Shown here in pieces: positions 45,718 through 57,734 of a stretch of 64,000 bases of DNA. Made by a program: the position numbers and the translations under genes. Each line of letters starts with the position of its first letter. The first letter of the stretch is position 1. The notes under the pieces are model-generated. The model was given only the letters and a program-made list of their open reading frames with translations, did not search any database and had not been told where the DNA came from. The stretch is from the NCBI RefSeq assembly GCF_020382885.2, contig NC_058513.1, positions 14,409,641 through 14,473,640 on the forward strand, given 5' to 3'. Origin of the DNA: Scatophagus argus. Taxonomy: Eukaryota; Chordata; Actinopteri; Scatophagidae.

Positions 45718-47085
45718 AGGCATCTGGTCTAGTTACACTCACATAAGCATACAAACACATTACATTGCACACAGACCTACACACGCACATATACACACAC
45801 ACACTCAGTTACATACACTCATCCACTTGCAGCCATAAGGACCCAGAGAGACTCTGCGATCGCGGCGCTCTCGGACGGGATCGAGGTGAAAGAGGCTGCA
45901 GAGGAAGCAGCTTCCTGACCGCTGCAGCGGAGGCAGACTCCACTAGAGAGCGCAGTGGAGCTGAGGATGGACTGAATGAATGGCCACAAGAGATTCCTCA
46001 CTCAAGTATTTCTGACTGCAGTCTGTAGACAAGAGAGAAGATGGGAAGGGAAAGGTTCTGCAGAGGGGGCTGTCGATGGTGGCCTAGGCCCTGTTGGCAG
46101 CGAGTGAAGACCTCCACCCCAGCGTTAATCCTCGGCTTCGTGCCCTCTACTTCTTCTTCATCACAAGAACTGCTGTCAAAGAGACTTCCTGCTTCCTCGC
46201 AGCTGCCATCCCCATTGGCTGCTCAGGCAGTTGTAACTAGGCAACAGATGGGCAGATGTTGCTCTGTTGTGTGTGGATAAAAGAGCAAGATTGTGTGTGT
46301 GTGTGTGTGTGTGTGATGGAGCACTTGGGCTTTTTTTTTTAAGAATATGTTCCGATCAATGGATTTTATTTCAGTGCTTTCTCATGTAGTTTTGTATTTT
46401 CAAGCAAAAAGCTGACTGTATTTGAATGTCTTTTATTTTATTATATATTATTATAATTATTATTATTTTTTTCTTTGGTTAGCGCCCCTCCTCCCACCCC
46501 GACACAGGCAAACTGCAGAAACTCCAATGTTCCAGTGGTGAAGTTCTTTCTGTGAAAGAGAATCTCATTTAAACACTAAAAAAAAAAAAAAAACCCTTTC
46601 CAATATATTAGCTTAAAAGGCAGGTGGAGGGCATCCACAGCTGTATAAAGGTGTGTATGTGAGTGTGTAAATGTGTGTTGTGTACAGTGAAAGTCGTGTG
46701 TGTGTGTATGTATGTATGTATATGTTTATAAGTCAATGCAGTCAGTGTTTTGTGGAGAGGGTTTTGAATAGGAGGTGTCAGAGCTCCTTTGAACTGGAAC
46801 TGAAGAGTTCATCTGCAGTCCCCACCCCACCCCACCCTGCCCAACCCCACCCACCCCTTTTCTCCCCCCCCTCCCCCCGTGTATCGTGGCGACTGTGGCT
46901 CCTCATGCAGCCTGAATCGTATGCATGTACCATAACATCTAGACTTAATATATTGTGAAGTATTCAATAACCATTATGTAGATGCTAGTTGGAATTCAAA
47001 AAGGGGTATACTTTCTTAGAAAGACAAAAAAAAAAGAAAACAGGAAACTGGCCATTTCTAAGAAAATAAAACTTTATTAGATCAG
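45718..47085 (+). other. fbxo11: fbxo11 3' untranslated region
   Basis: Begins after TGA 45715-45717. It contains a GT repeat (about 46290-46315), C-rich tracts (46820-46880) and ends near the AATAAA at 47065-47070. Length and end are inferred from that signal. Confidence 0.6.
47065..47078. terminator. Overlapping opposed poly(A) signals (fbxo11 / msh2)
   Basis: The 14-mer AATAAAACTTTATT contains AATAAA on the plus strand (47065-47070) and, on the minus strand, AATAAA complementary to 47073-47078. The plus signal fits fbxo11. The minus one would give msh2 a 3'UTR of about 1.2 kb. Another minus-strand AATAAA (47463-47468) sits in an A/T tract and could serve msh2 instead. Confidence 0.5.
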
Positions 47086-47089
47086 AGGT

Positions 47090-48291
47090 GTCTGTCTTTT
47101 AACTTCACTGGCTGTGGTGAAACTACATCCTGCAGAATTGCCAATAACTGGCTGGTTTTATAAAACAAAATGCTGCTGAGGAACCCCGGGAGATGTTTGG
47201 TAGGTAAATAACACCTGCCCCAGAAACATCTTTTTCACTTGCTCTGATCTTCTGTCAGATACTGCAGGTCCCACAAAGAAAATGGACACATGCAGTACCA
47301 ACTTATTCCAGTGAGAAACAGTTACTCAAAGCAAACTTTCACCGGCTTCAGTTCTCAAACAGTCGATAAGCTTCTGGGGTGTGATGTTGCATCCGTGTTT
47401 GTGTACAAGTTGACCTTTTATCAAAGTGAGGAAATACTGAATTAATTTCAGCAGGTTTTTTTTTTATTTTTTTTTTTGGAGATGTGGTGAACCTTGTTGT
47501 GTATTATCGCTTGCTTATTACTTGCTTCTTCTGCTTAATTGTGTTGCCAAACGTAGAAGCTTTTCAGCCACAAAATACAGTAATGAACTTTTTGTGGACT
47601 TAACAGGATGACCGCATAACGTGAAACTGGTCCGCATTTTCAACAAATTTACGATAGCTTCTTACTAATCAATAGTTTAAGGTTGCGTTTCACCAATTCT
47701 TACACATTCAGAGCGGTACAGTTTTCAGTAGTCCTGCAATGAGTGGTTTTAATCATACAGGAAAAACACAAAATACTCATACAAGGCTTGTTTGCTTAAA
47801 AAAAAACAAAAAAAAAAACGTGAAATTGAATATCAAACATTGCCGATTTTCATTTTTTCCAGTAACTAACTGTTTCAGCTCTGGTTCTTTGTAAGCTGTA
47901 TCATGTGATGTTTTTCTTTTACCAGTAATTTAAAACATTGACTCCACTTAAATGCATTTTACAGATTAGTGCTAGTACTTATTCAAGCTTATTCGTGGAA
48001 CAGAATAACATGTTGGCCTGCACTCGCTCATTAAAAACGGTCACTCTAAGGATTTACATGCCACATTATGTTTGAAGTGTGATCATCACACACACAAATC
48101 CGATGCTGAAAAAAAAAACAAAAAAAACAGCTTGTGACCCCGACAAGAGTCACGTATGTAACCACAACAGCTGGGTCAGAAAAACAAACTCGCAGCACAT
48201 CTGGGATTAATTATAGAAGAGCTTTAGTGTGGTTGCCTACAGCATGTGAATTTTACCTTTTCCTGATCACGATGAACACGTGAATACAAGA
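47090..48291 (-). other. msh2: Convergent intergenic DNA / probable msh2 3'UTR
   Basis: Between the fbxo11 poly(A) signal and the msh2 stop codon no coding sequence was recognised. It is AT-rich with A tracts near 47797-47818 and 48110-48127. Confidence 0.5.
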
Positions 48292-51200
48292 TCAAGCAGT
48301 TTTTGCAGGGACGCAGCGTGCGAGGATCTCGCTGATGTACGAGTTATTTTTGCCGACGAGCTTCTGCTTCATTCTCCTGAGCTCCGCCTTCACCTCTTCT
48401 TCGCTCATGGTGGCAACAGGAAGTGACTTCACCTTCTCCAGAAAGTCCTGGATCAGGTTTTCCCCCACCTGACGGGTAAGCAGTACATCAGTTTCTCACT
48501 GAGCTCAACAGCTAGTGTTAAAGGAAACTGTAAACATATGTATTTCATAAACTGATCTTCAAACTGATAGTTGACGAAGACTGTGAGGAATTCCAATGCA
48601 TTAACATGTATAGCACTACGTAGTTTAAACTGTGACCAGAACAAATCTTTTCCTTAACCCACTTGTCAACTACGCAGGCATCATTTCAGGCCATCAGCTA
48701 TGACTGAGTCTCAAGTTGTTCTGGCCGTTAAAAACCGAAAATTGAGCCCTACTTGTTTTTCTGTCCGTCGTCTCTTGGCCTCAGGCTCTTCCTCCCGATC
48801 CGACTTCTCCCCTGCGGGCTCCTGGAACTCCTCCAGCTCCTCCGCCTTCTCCTTCGCCATGGAAACCACCGATGGGGGGAAGCAAGCCAGCTCGGCAACA
48901 TGGATCCCAAAACTCTGGTCACACACACCTGAACACACATTTTGGACCTGGTCAGTTTGACTTTAGGTACATTTATACCGAGTTTTAAGCATTTAAAAAA
49001 GCATTTTTACTTGAGTAAAATATTGTTAAACTCGTTCCACAAGATTGTTTGACTAAATCCCTCTAAACCAGAAACACTAGGTTTTTTTTTTTCCTGTTTC
49101 TCCTCTAGTTGCCTGGCAACCTGACTCCAGTCAGGAAAAACCCACCACAGCTTATCGTTCATAAAAAGTTTTAAATGTGCCGGTAGGCTAATTCTGGTCC
49201 CGTTCATCAAACCAGGCTCCCCGTTTCTCTCTTGTTCCAGTTTTTAATGCTATGATAAGCTAACCACCAGCTGGCTGTAGCTTCATATTTCACAGACAGA
49301 GATGAGAGTGGTATCGATCTTCTCATCTAAATCTCGGCAAGAAAGCAAGAAGACTCAGACCAAGAAGGCTCGTTCCCACAATGTCAGATTATTAAAGATA
49401 TCAAAGATTAACTGAAGATTAACAGCTCATCAAATATGACATAAAAAAGTACACAAAAGTAAATGAGACTAAACGATGAATTTTGAAAGCAACCAATGAG
49501 TGACTGGTCAGGTTGATCGATCCCAGGTTGCCGACTTTGCTCCCAGACAGACAAATAAATCCAACTGTAAACAGTTCATCCTTCCTGTCAGATTGCATCC
49601 ATATCAGAGGGCCAGCAATGCAGAAAACTGCACTTAGAATATGTGAAGCCACAGATGGAGGTGTGTTGCACGCTGACCTGCTTTGACTCTGTACAGCATG
49701 GTGAGCGTGTTGTGTGAGGTCAGCGCTGTGACGTGCAGGTTGCGGACGGTGGGCTGCTGCACTGCCAGCGCCGTCAGCTCGTGGAAGTGCGTGGCAAACA
49801 GACAGAAGCAGCCGATTTTGGAGGCGATGTGTTCGCTGATGGCCCAGGCCAGACCGAAGCCGTCATAGGTGGACGTGCCCCTGCCGAGCTCGTCGATTAT
49901 GATGAGCGAGTTCTCTGTGGCCGAACTGGAGAGGGCAAGCACAGATGATGAGGAAAGACTCGCGCATCGCCTTTGCTGAGCGCGAACGAGCTTGTGTGTC
50001 TTACCGCAGTATGGCAGCTGTCTCCAGCATCTCGGACATAAAGGTGGACACTCCTTTGACCTGGCTGTCCCCAGCTCCCACCCTGGCCAGGACACTGTCA
50101 ATCACACTGAGCTCCGCCTTCTCGCATGGCACAAAGCAGCCGATCTGAGCCATCAGAGCGATCACACCCACCTGCCGGATAAACGTCGACTTGCCGCCCA
50201 TATTTGGTCCTGCAGACAAAAGGAGAGGAGAGCTGCATGTAGTGTGTCAAACAACATGCACACAGAGATATACAGAAAAGAGTAAGTTTGCAGCACTGTT
50301 TAAAGCTGGTTTTCCCTTCAGCTTACAAGTTGAAGAATGATGTGTTTAATTCAAGGTTTTTGTAGTGTAGTTCTTTTTAGTTTTTCTCATTATTTCACAT
50401 GTCAAGGAAATAAACTCAAGAATTAGACAAGGAATTTCCTTTTTCCTTTTGCTGTTTCCACTGCGACTGAAGAAGGCACTGATGAACTTAAAAGCCAATT
50501 TTCAAATGTGAGAAAACAACACTTTGGCATTCCTTTGCCCCCTGAGTTGGCAGCGTAGTATTGGTGAGTGTGTTGTAATTAGCAACAGGAATAACAGCCA
50601 AAACTACAGAATTAGACCCAAGTTGCAATAAAGCTGAACTATAAAAAAAATCTAAAAACAGTATGCTCCAAATTAACACTACTTCATCTCTGATAATCTT
50701 TTCATAAAGAATTGCAGTGAAAGTGTTTTGGCACCTGTAATAATATAGAAGCTCTTTTCTCCCTGGACGAAGGTGATGTCGTTGGGTATGAAGGCGGTGT
50801 CTGCGTCGGTCTCCAAGCAGGGGTGTCTGGCCTGCAGCAGCTCCACACGCCTGCAGCCGTCCGCCAACAGGTGCGGCCGAACGTACGGCACGGGAGCAGA
50901 GACGGACGCCACGGCGAAACTCGCCACGGCGTCCAAATGCGCTATCACGTCGCTCAGCGTTTGGAGGGGATCCACGTAACCTGCCGTTCAACACGTTGTG
51001 CATGAGGCTTTGCTGGCTTCAAAACGTGAAACTTTAATTCAAAAATATCATCTGATCACAATCTCACCACTTCAAGTTATTGTTCAGTTTACTGGTCCAT
51101 GTTCAAACAGTGAATTAAATCAATTTATGAAAAGGTCGCGTAAGACAAATTGCGTGTACGGTAATTTGTAGATTATCATTTTACTTCCGTCCGGAAAATC

Positions 51201-54200
51201 AATGCCACGCTGGCATGTGATGAGATACCTCACCTGAGGCGATGTTGATGATCTCTTTGACAATGGCATTCTGGGCCTCCTCATACTCCTCCCTGTTCTT
51301 GGTGTACTCCTCATTCACAGAGCTCAGCTTACTGCAGACATGTGAAAGTGCACATGGAAGAGAGCAGACCATCAGCTGACAGGAAGAGCAGGCGTCATCT
51401 GAGGCTCACATTAGGTGCGTGACACAGCCTGACGGACCTGTTTGTGAAGCGCACTCCATTCTTCTGAACATCCAGCATGGTGAACTTCTTGTTGTTCCTC
51501 AGACTCTTCTCCTCCTTGCAGGTGACTCTCAGGTAAAAACCCAGCACGGCGTTTGACTCCAGCTTCACGGTCTTGCCGGCATCCAGCCCTGAAACGCATT
51601 TTGTCAGTGACTGGAATGCAAACAACATTCAAGCATGAAAAAGCAAATATCTGACAAATCCTTGTAGCCATCCATTTTCTACCCTTTATCAGAGTCTAGG
51701 TCGAGTCTACCTGAGAAGGTGCATGTAAGCTGGGATTTCCAGTCTGGCATTAAATAAAGTTTATATCCTTCAATGTAGATGGGGAACTTATTTCAATTCA
51801 ACCGATCAAATCTTGCATAAAGCAGTAGAGGTCAACATTCACGCATCATCATGCTATGCTTTTCTACATTCAGATAGAAATTAGTTTAAAAGATAATGCA
51901 GGGTACAGGGAGTACAGGGGGAGTGAAATGTCCATGCGGATGCGGGTCTCTAAATGGAAGAAAATCTTGTTTCTTGTGAAAATTTGTTCTGGTGATTGGT
52001 TTATTACATCTGAGCCATCCTGCGCTTCACTAGCTCATACAGTAATATTGTTTAAAGCTTTAGTTTTGAGTTTAAACTCCCTGTTGACCCTACATGGAGG
52101 ATATTTGCAGATTAATAGATAATGGCGTTTGTGTCTGTATAAATATGTCACCGAGTTCTCTGGCTGTACTGTTCAGCACAGCCTGCATGTTCTTTTCCAG
52201 CGCGTCCATCTTTTGTCTCAGCTCACTCAACACTGGATCAAATGACGACTTCACCAGGAACTCGTGGTGTTCGATCTGCACACAACACACAGCAGGCAGG
52301 AGAAGACACGGGTAAATGTAACGTATAGAATAGTATTTTTACACTGTACGTGGGTGCAAAAATGCTAAAAAAAAAAAAAAAAAAAAAAAAGGGAGGGGGG
52401 ACAAGACACCTGGTTCATGTCCAGAGTGGTTTCAATCATCTCTTGGTACTTGACAAAGTCAGTCTGCAGGTCTCTGAGAGGACAGAGGAACACGGCCTCC
52501 ATCAGGACCTGGTAGCTACCTACAACACATGAGAATTTGAAACAGGTTGTTTTAAAATAAACGCCAGCCATTCTAACCAGTCAAAAGCTTTCTCAAAAGC
52601 ACAACTGGGTCAGACAGAGATCACATTATAGATACCGTGGTGCAGTCTTCTTACATTACTGGATTAAAACGCCACAAACTAAATCCAGTGTGGAAATCCA
52701 ACACACACGCTGTACTATCAGCTGCCTTGTGTGTACCTGAGTATCTCTCCAGGGCTGTGATGAGGGCGGGGATGTGGCCGACAGCCTGGTAGACGCGGTA
52801 GCAGTCCTGCAGCGTCGCAGAGTGACGGTGTAACTTCTTGGCTAAACGGTGAAGGTCAGGAAACCGCCGCAGCAAGTCCTCCTGACAGGTCTGCCTGAGC
52901 TCTGAGTCGCACACGAAGCTCTCCACCAGGTCCAGCCTGACGTGCACACGCACAAAAACGTCATGAGTATCCTCAAAAGTTGTCCCATGAGAGTAATGAA
53001 TGTCCACAGCGGAATTTATGACAGTTTACTTGCATCTACTGTGAATCAAGCAAAACAACGGCCGAGTTCACTAAAGCAGCAACTGGCATTTGATTGGCTT
53101 TAGCTGATTTAGCTGATAGAATCTCTTGTATAAATTTCATATCTCTGCAGTTTGTTCCCATCATTGGATTACCTCTCCTCTATTTTGCTTTTGTCCATGA
53201 GCGGTTGTTTGATCCACTGGTTGACCAGCCGCTGACCCTGCGGCGTACGGCACTTGTTCAGCAGACCAGCCAATGAATGAGCTCCACTGGTGTCATCAGG
53301 TGATCCCTAGAAGATAGAATTCAAATAAAGCCCTGAACCTGATGTGATAATGAACATTTCACAGAGGATCTGTAGCACACACTGCTGTCAATACCTGAGA
53401 GGAAAAACAAAACAAAAAACTGGGGTATGAATGTATCAACTAAGAGTCACACACACAACAAAGGTCTTGTTTACACCTTTGTGTTGTGCAGATTAAACAA
53501 GCATGATATATTGTTAGATGTTAATCAGTGAGATTCAGGAGTGCCGGTGGGCAGAGCTAAGCTAAACACAGAGCTAAAAGCTAAGCTAAGCAGCTGCTGG
53601 CAGTAGCTTCATACTGAACGGAGACTGACATTTGAATAACTTATTTTCTACCTTACCAAGCATTGAGAATATTTTACCACTCTCTGTGTGTATATATATA
53701 TGAATGTAGTGGTAGGAACCATTTAGCTTAGCTTAGCATAAAGACTGGAAACGGCCCGCTTTTTCTTTACGTGACATCAAAACGCTTTCTCTAATTTGTG
53801 AACAAAACATGGCACTGTAGTTGGTGAGTTCATTCAACATTCAGACTCCAAAAAGGGCACATACAGTAGGATGCTTCTGTCTCGGGAGTCGTGGTTAACT
53901 TATGCAACAAAGTTTTTATGTGTCGACTTCTGTATCAAGGAAACAGATATTTTCTTACAGCAGTTGATCATTTGTACTGATGATTCAATGGGCAAAGTCA
54001 TATAAGATCTATTTTTATTCTCTCTACAAAAAGAAAAACTTTGCAAATCAACCTACACGCAAGGGTACACACCACCAGAGGTATGAAAAGGGACGTTTCT
54101 CTCATGATTTGGGAAATTTGGTGAGCTCCTGTGAACTGGTCCCTGTCACTGACCTGGAAGAGGTTCAGGGCCCGCACTGCAGCGTTGTCCAGTCTCATGT

Positions 54201-57200
54201 ACTGACCCAGATCCAGAGTGGTCAGACTGAAGGAGTTGAAGTTGGACTCGTCAGCGAGCAGCTCAAGGAAACGCACCACTGCGGCCAAGCACGACATGGC
54301 GACCTGTGAATGAAAGCATGCACAGATGGTTCAATTATTGAACTTTTCTACTATTTAACTTTTATTCTGATGTTGTATATACACACAACAGGAGGGGACG
54401 AGCAAACTTCCAGTCAGGGTTTTACTTACTTACTTTACTTTAAGACATAAGACTTTCGTGATCTGTAAAATATATTTCATGTTATGTTTCATGGACTTGG
54501 ACTAATATGTAAGAAATCTGGATGTGCAGATTCAGATTTGGTATGGCAGTAGGACTTAGCCCGGGTGGTGAGGACAGCACAGGGGATTGTGGGCTGCAGT
54601 CTATCAGATCTGGACTCAGTTTACACTACCCGAGTCCAGAAGAAGGCAAGACGCATTGCCACAGACCCCACCCACCCGGGCAACGAACTGTTTGTACTGC
54701 TTCCATCAGGAAAGCGGTACAGGAACATTAAAACCAGCACCAACAGACTCAGGGACAGCTTCTTCCCCAGAGCTGTTAAAGCAATAACCCCCCTACAGTG
54801 AAACACTCACGTCCCACCTCCATACAGGACTTCACACATACACCCTGCCCCGTCTATCTGCATACACACACACAGCATACACATAGTCTGGCACTAAGTG
54901 CACTTTGTTTTTATCTACCTCATTTTGTATTTTATATTTTTTTCTCAAGTGTGCAATTTTAATTTTCTCTGACTATTTATAAGTGTGTTTTTAAGCTGGG
55001 AATCTGCACAAATTTCCGTTATGCTTGCATAATGACAATAAAGACTCTTGAACTTGCTGAAAAGAAAAATGAACATCGTATTTTCTAATATTGTATTCCC
55101 TCTTTGAATAACAGCGCAGTATTGTTATTGTGTTGTCCTTGATATCAGAATCTCCTGTGATTAAAAAATTGGGTTTCTTAGTCATCTCAAGCAAATCAGC
55201 CACGAGGAATCTTTGTTCTGTTCACCTGTTTGTCCAGCTCTGGGAGCGTATTGCTTGCCACAGTCTCTCCTCGCTTGGCCCTCAGCAGCCTGTTGAGATC
55301 CTGGACCATGTCCTTGCTACTAAACTCTGCTCTCTTCCTGTCGGAGACCAGCATGCCGCCACGCTGGACCACCTGCACAAACACATAATAACAACAACAA
55401 TGTCATCACCTCATAACTGCACAGGCGTTCAGACTGAAAACAGCTCTGTGTTGAAACACTCGTGGGGCTGTACTGGCGTACATGTTGTTCCATGATGACC
55501 AATAAGACATGAAATACATCCGAATGCAACCATCAACCCAAAAGTTTCTGAATCCTTCATGGGTGCTGACCTACAAGACAACTGTCCGAATGAATGATTG
55601 ATAAAACTGTCATGATAAAAACAATCGAGAAAGAAAAAAAGTTACATTTCAGCAAATCTAAACGGAAACATTATTTGACTCCTTTGCTTCGCCCTCTTGT
55701 GTGGGTCAAACAAAATCAGACATTTAAATATTTCACTTTCAGCTTTGGAAAATTATGACATGCCTTTTTTCTAATTGTTTTTTTTTTGACATTTTATAGA
55801 CCAAATAATTGACCAAGCAAAAGAAAATTCACTGCAGATTGATCGATATTGAACATAATGAGTAGTTGTAGCCCTAATGTTTAGTGGTGTTCAAGATCAT
55901 TTAATGTCTAACATTTGCAGACACCCTACACATACACACATGCATCATGTCCCAATACCGCCGCCGCCGCTGCCGCCACCTACCTCCCGCAGTTTACTGC
56001 TGTCGGCGTTTCCTTCGCCCTGAGCTAGGAGACACTCTTTGGGGCTGATCTGGACAAGCAGGGACTCCAGGTTAGAGAAGAGCTCGTTGTCTGGAAACTC
56101 ACACACTCCCATCTTCCTCTGGGCCGCGTCCACATAGCCGACCCCAACCACCCGCTGTCCGTCAGCTCCTGTAGCGTACCGCACGGCCACCACACCTGCA
56201 CAACCCTCTGCTCCGGTTCCACCTCCAAACAGAATCTCCTCAAACTGAGTCAAGTTTCCTGGAGAGGCCTGAGAGCAGGACAACAAGACAGATGACAGAA
56301 AGAAAGACAGGACGATTACAACAACCTGTTTGTTTAGACCTCCTCATCTTACTGGACTCTGTGTTTGTATCTGTGATGAAAACAGAGTCCACCTCCCATC
56401 CTATCATCCTGCTGATAGCTTGCTGTTCGTTCAGAGCATGGTTCCGTCTTGGACCTCTTTCCTCTCATTCTGGGGGCCATATGTAATTACATATCAAATC
56501 AATTCAAAATCTGATGACATGCATGCATTTGTCGCTTTGTGGTGTAGTGTGATGTAGCAGCTGAATCGACAGCATGCATTAGACAGAGCAACATTATGAT
56601 AGATAGACAGAAACATAGCTGAGAAATTACAGTGCAGCAGCAGCATTACACACAATGACGATACATTGAAAAATAAAAAAGAATAAGCTATGCAAAATAT
56701 GTTAAAAATAGCAACCTACAAAGCAACATAGAAAAGGTGTATTTACAACAAAAAAGCAGTGTAATATTGTGCAAAATAAAGTAGAATATAAGGTGCAGTG
56801 AACCGAGTGTGTAAAACATATAAAGTGCATAGTGAGTGTATGTTATGAGTTTAGCTGTTATTGTACAGTGCGATGGCATGTGGCAGGAAACATTTCCTGT
56901 ATCTGTCCCTTCGACAGCGGAGCTGTAGCAGCCTGTGGGAGAAGGTGCTCCGCTGTCTGTCAACTGTGTGATGGAGAGGCTGCTGATTGCTGTCCAGGAT
57001 GGATATGATGATGGATCTCCACCACGGTCCACCAAAAGACTCATTAAAGCATGCAACACAGAAGCATGATACACAGTACAGGACATCTACATTTAGAAAT
57101 GTTGTATTTTAACATGTGACACTTTCACAATACCTTGTACTCGATCTTCCAGTCGTGCTCTTTGCTGCTTTTGCTGTGGTTCTTGTACACCTCCACCCTG

Positions 57201-57734
57201 TACTGCCTCACCAGCAGCAGGTCTTTCACAAAGGCCTCAAAGTTAAGCTTGCTCAGGATCACACTCTCCAGCTTGCGACTCCCTGTAGACCAGCAGGCTC
57301 ACATTAACATGACAAGCGACCTGTGCCACAACATTTCACGCAAAGCTCCTCGTGAAGCAGCAAACAGCCCCTAAGAGACGCATTTGTAGCTAGATTAGCT
57401 TGCGGCTACTGCTAAACCTCGGAGTAAACGTTTTGGCAGATAACGTAAACATATTGCTAACACCAAACGCACCCTGTCATCATTTGCTTCAGCTAGCTAC
57501 TTGGTTAGCTAGGCCATAGAGATTACCTGAGCCCAGATATTTGATGACCCCATTCGTCTTGAAAACTTCCTTCGCAGCGAATATGGCGTCCTTTCCGTGG
57601 ACAGTGTAGTAGTCGTTACGATCGAATATTCTGAAAGTAGTGTCCGGCTTCTCCGGCATGGAGAAAATGAAGTTAAGAAAGCCATGTTCAGCTGCGCTGT
57701 CCATGGACAGGTTTTGTTTCGGTTGCACCGCCAT
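48292..57734 (-). CDS. msh2: DNA mismatch repair ATPase MutS homologue 2
   Basis: Nuclear partner of MSH6 (MutS-alpha) or MSH3 (MutS-beta), recognising mismatches and insertion/deletion loops. Sixteen exons, in order of translation: 57527-57734, 57134-57282, 55984-56268, 55226-55372, 54154-54303, 53173-53306, 52737-52936, 52410-52519, 52152-52275, 51438-51588, 51234-51331, 50735-50980, 50005-50209, 49678-49925, 48753-48928 and 48292-48468. They give 935 residues; human has 934, and exons 4-15 match the human exon lengths I recall. Start [20 protein letters not shown]. The MutS domains follow: connector ([15 protein letters not shown]), lever/clamp ([15 protein letters not shown]), then the ATPase with Walker [10 protein letters not shown] (about 668-676), the [15 protein letters not shown] segment, Walker B with signature [17 protein letters not shown], and the H-loop ATHFHELT. 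Exon 15 encodes a charged [19 protein letters not shown], possibly nuclear-localising and unlike human. The C-terminus [20 protein letters not shown] retains the dimerisation helix and ends VPAKTA. Confidence 0.97.
49085..49350 (-). repeat. 'TTAGCTTAGC' family repeat in msh2 intron 14
   Basis: On the minus strand it reads like the dispersed family: AGATGAGAAGATCGATACCA, TATGAAGCTACAGCCAGC, and near its far end GTTGCCAGGCAAC with the TAGAGGAGAAACAGG segment. It lies between exons 15 and 14. Confidence 0.6.
52366..52390 (+). repeat. Poly-A tract in msh2 intron 8
   Basis: About 25 A residues on the plus strand, only about 20 bp beyond the msh2 exon 8 donor. On the msh2 sense strand it is a poly-T run just downstream of the splice site. 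Confidence 0.8.
53540..53765 (-). repeat. 'TTAGCTTAGC' family fragments in msh2 intron 5
   Basis: AGCTAAGCTAAACACAGAGC and GCTAAGCTAAGCAGCTGCTG at 53555-53600 are minus-oriented. TTAGCTTAGCTTAGCATAAA at about 53727-53746 is plus-oriented, so two pieces lie head to head. Confidence 0.55.
54540..55065 (+). mobile_element. Non-LTR retrotransposon (LINE) 3' end
   Basis: The plus-strand frame 54565-54801 encodes a typical C-terminal LINE ORF tail: [40 protein letters not shown] and [12 protein letters not shown], then stop. The DNA that follows ends with GCATAATGACAATAAAGACT, the 3' tail pattern of fish L2/Rex-type elements. It is 5'-truncated and antisense to msh2, inside intron 4. The clade is inferred. 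Confidence 0.75.
56620..57030 (-). repeat. LINE-related dispersed repeat in msh2 intron 2
   Basis: GCAAAATAAAGTAGAATATA and GTGCATAGTGAGTGTATGTT are followed by CTGTATCTGTCCCTTCGACA, GAAGGTGCTCCGCTGTCTGT and CTGTCCAGGATGGATATGAT. This resembles a common fish repeat associated with LINE 3' regions. Borders and class are uncertain. Confidence 0.45.

Noticed and set aside
48700..50285. Plus-strand frames opposite msh2 exons
   Set aside because: They are antisense shadows of the conserved msh2 ATPase exons.
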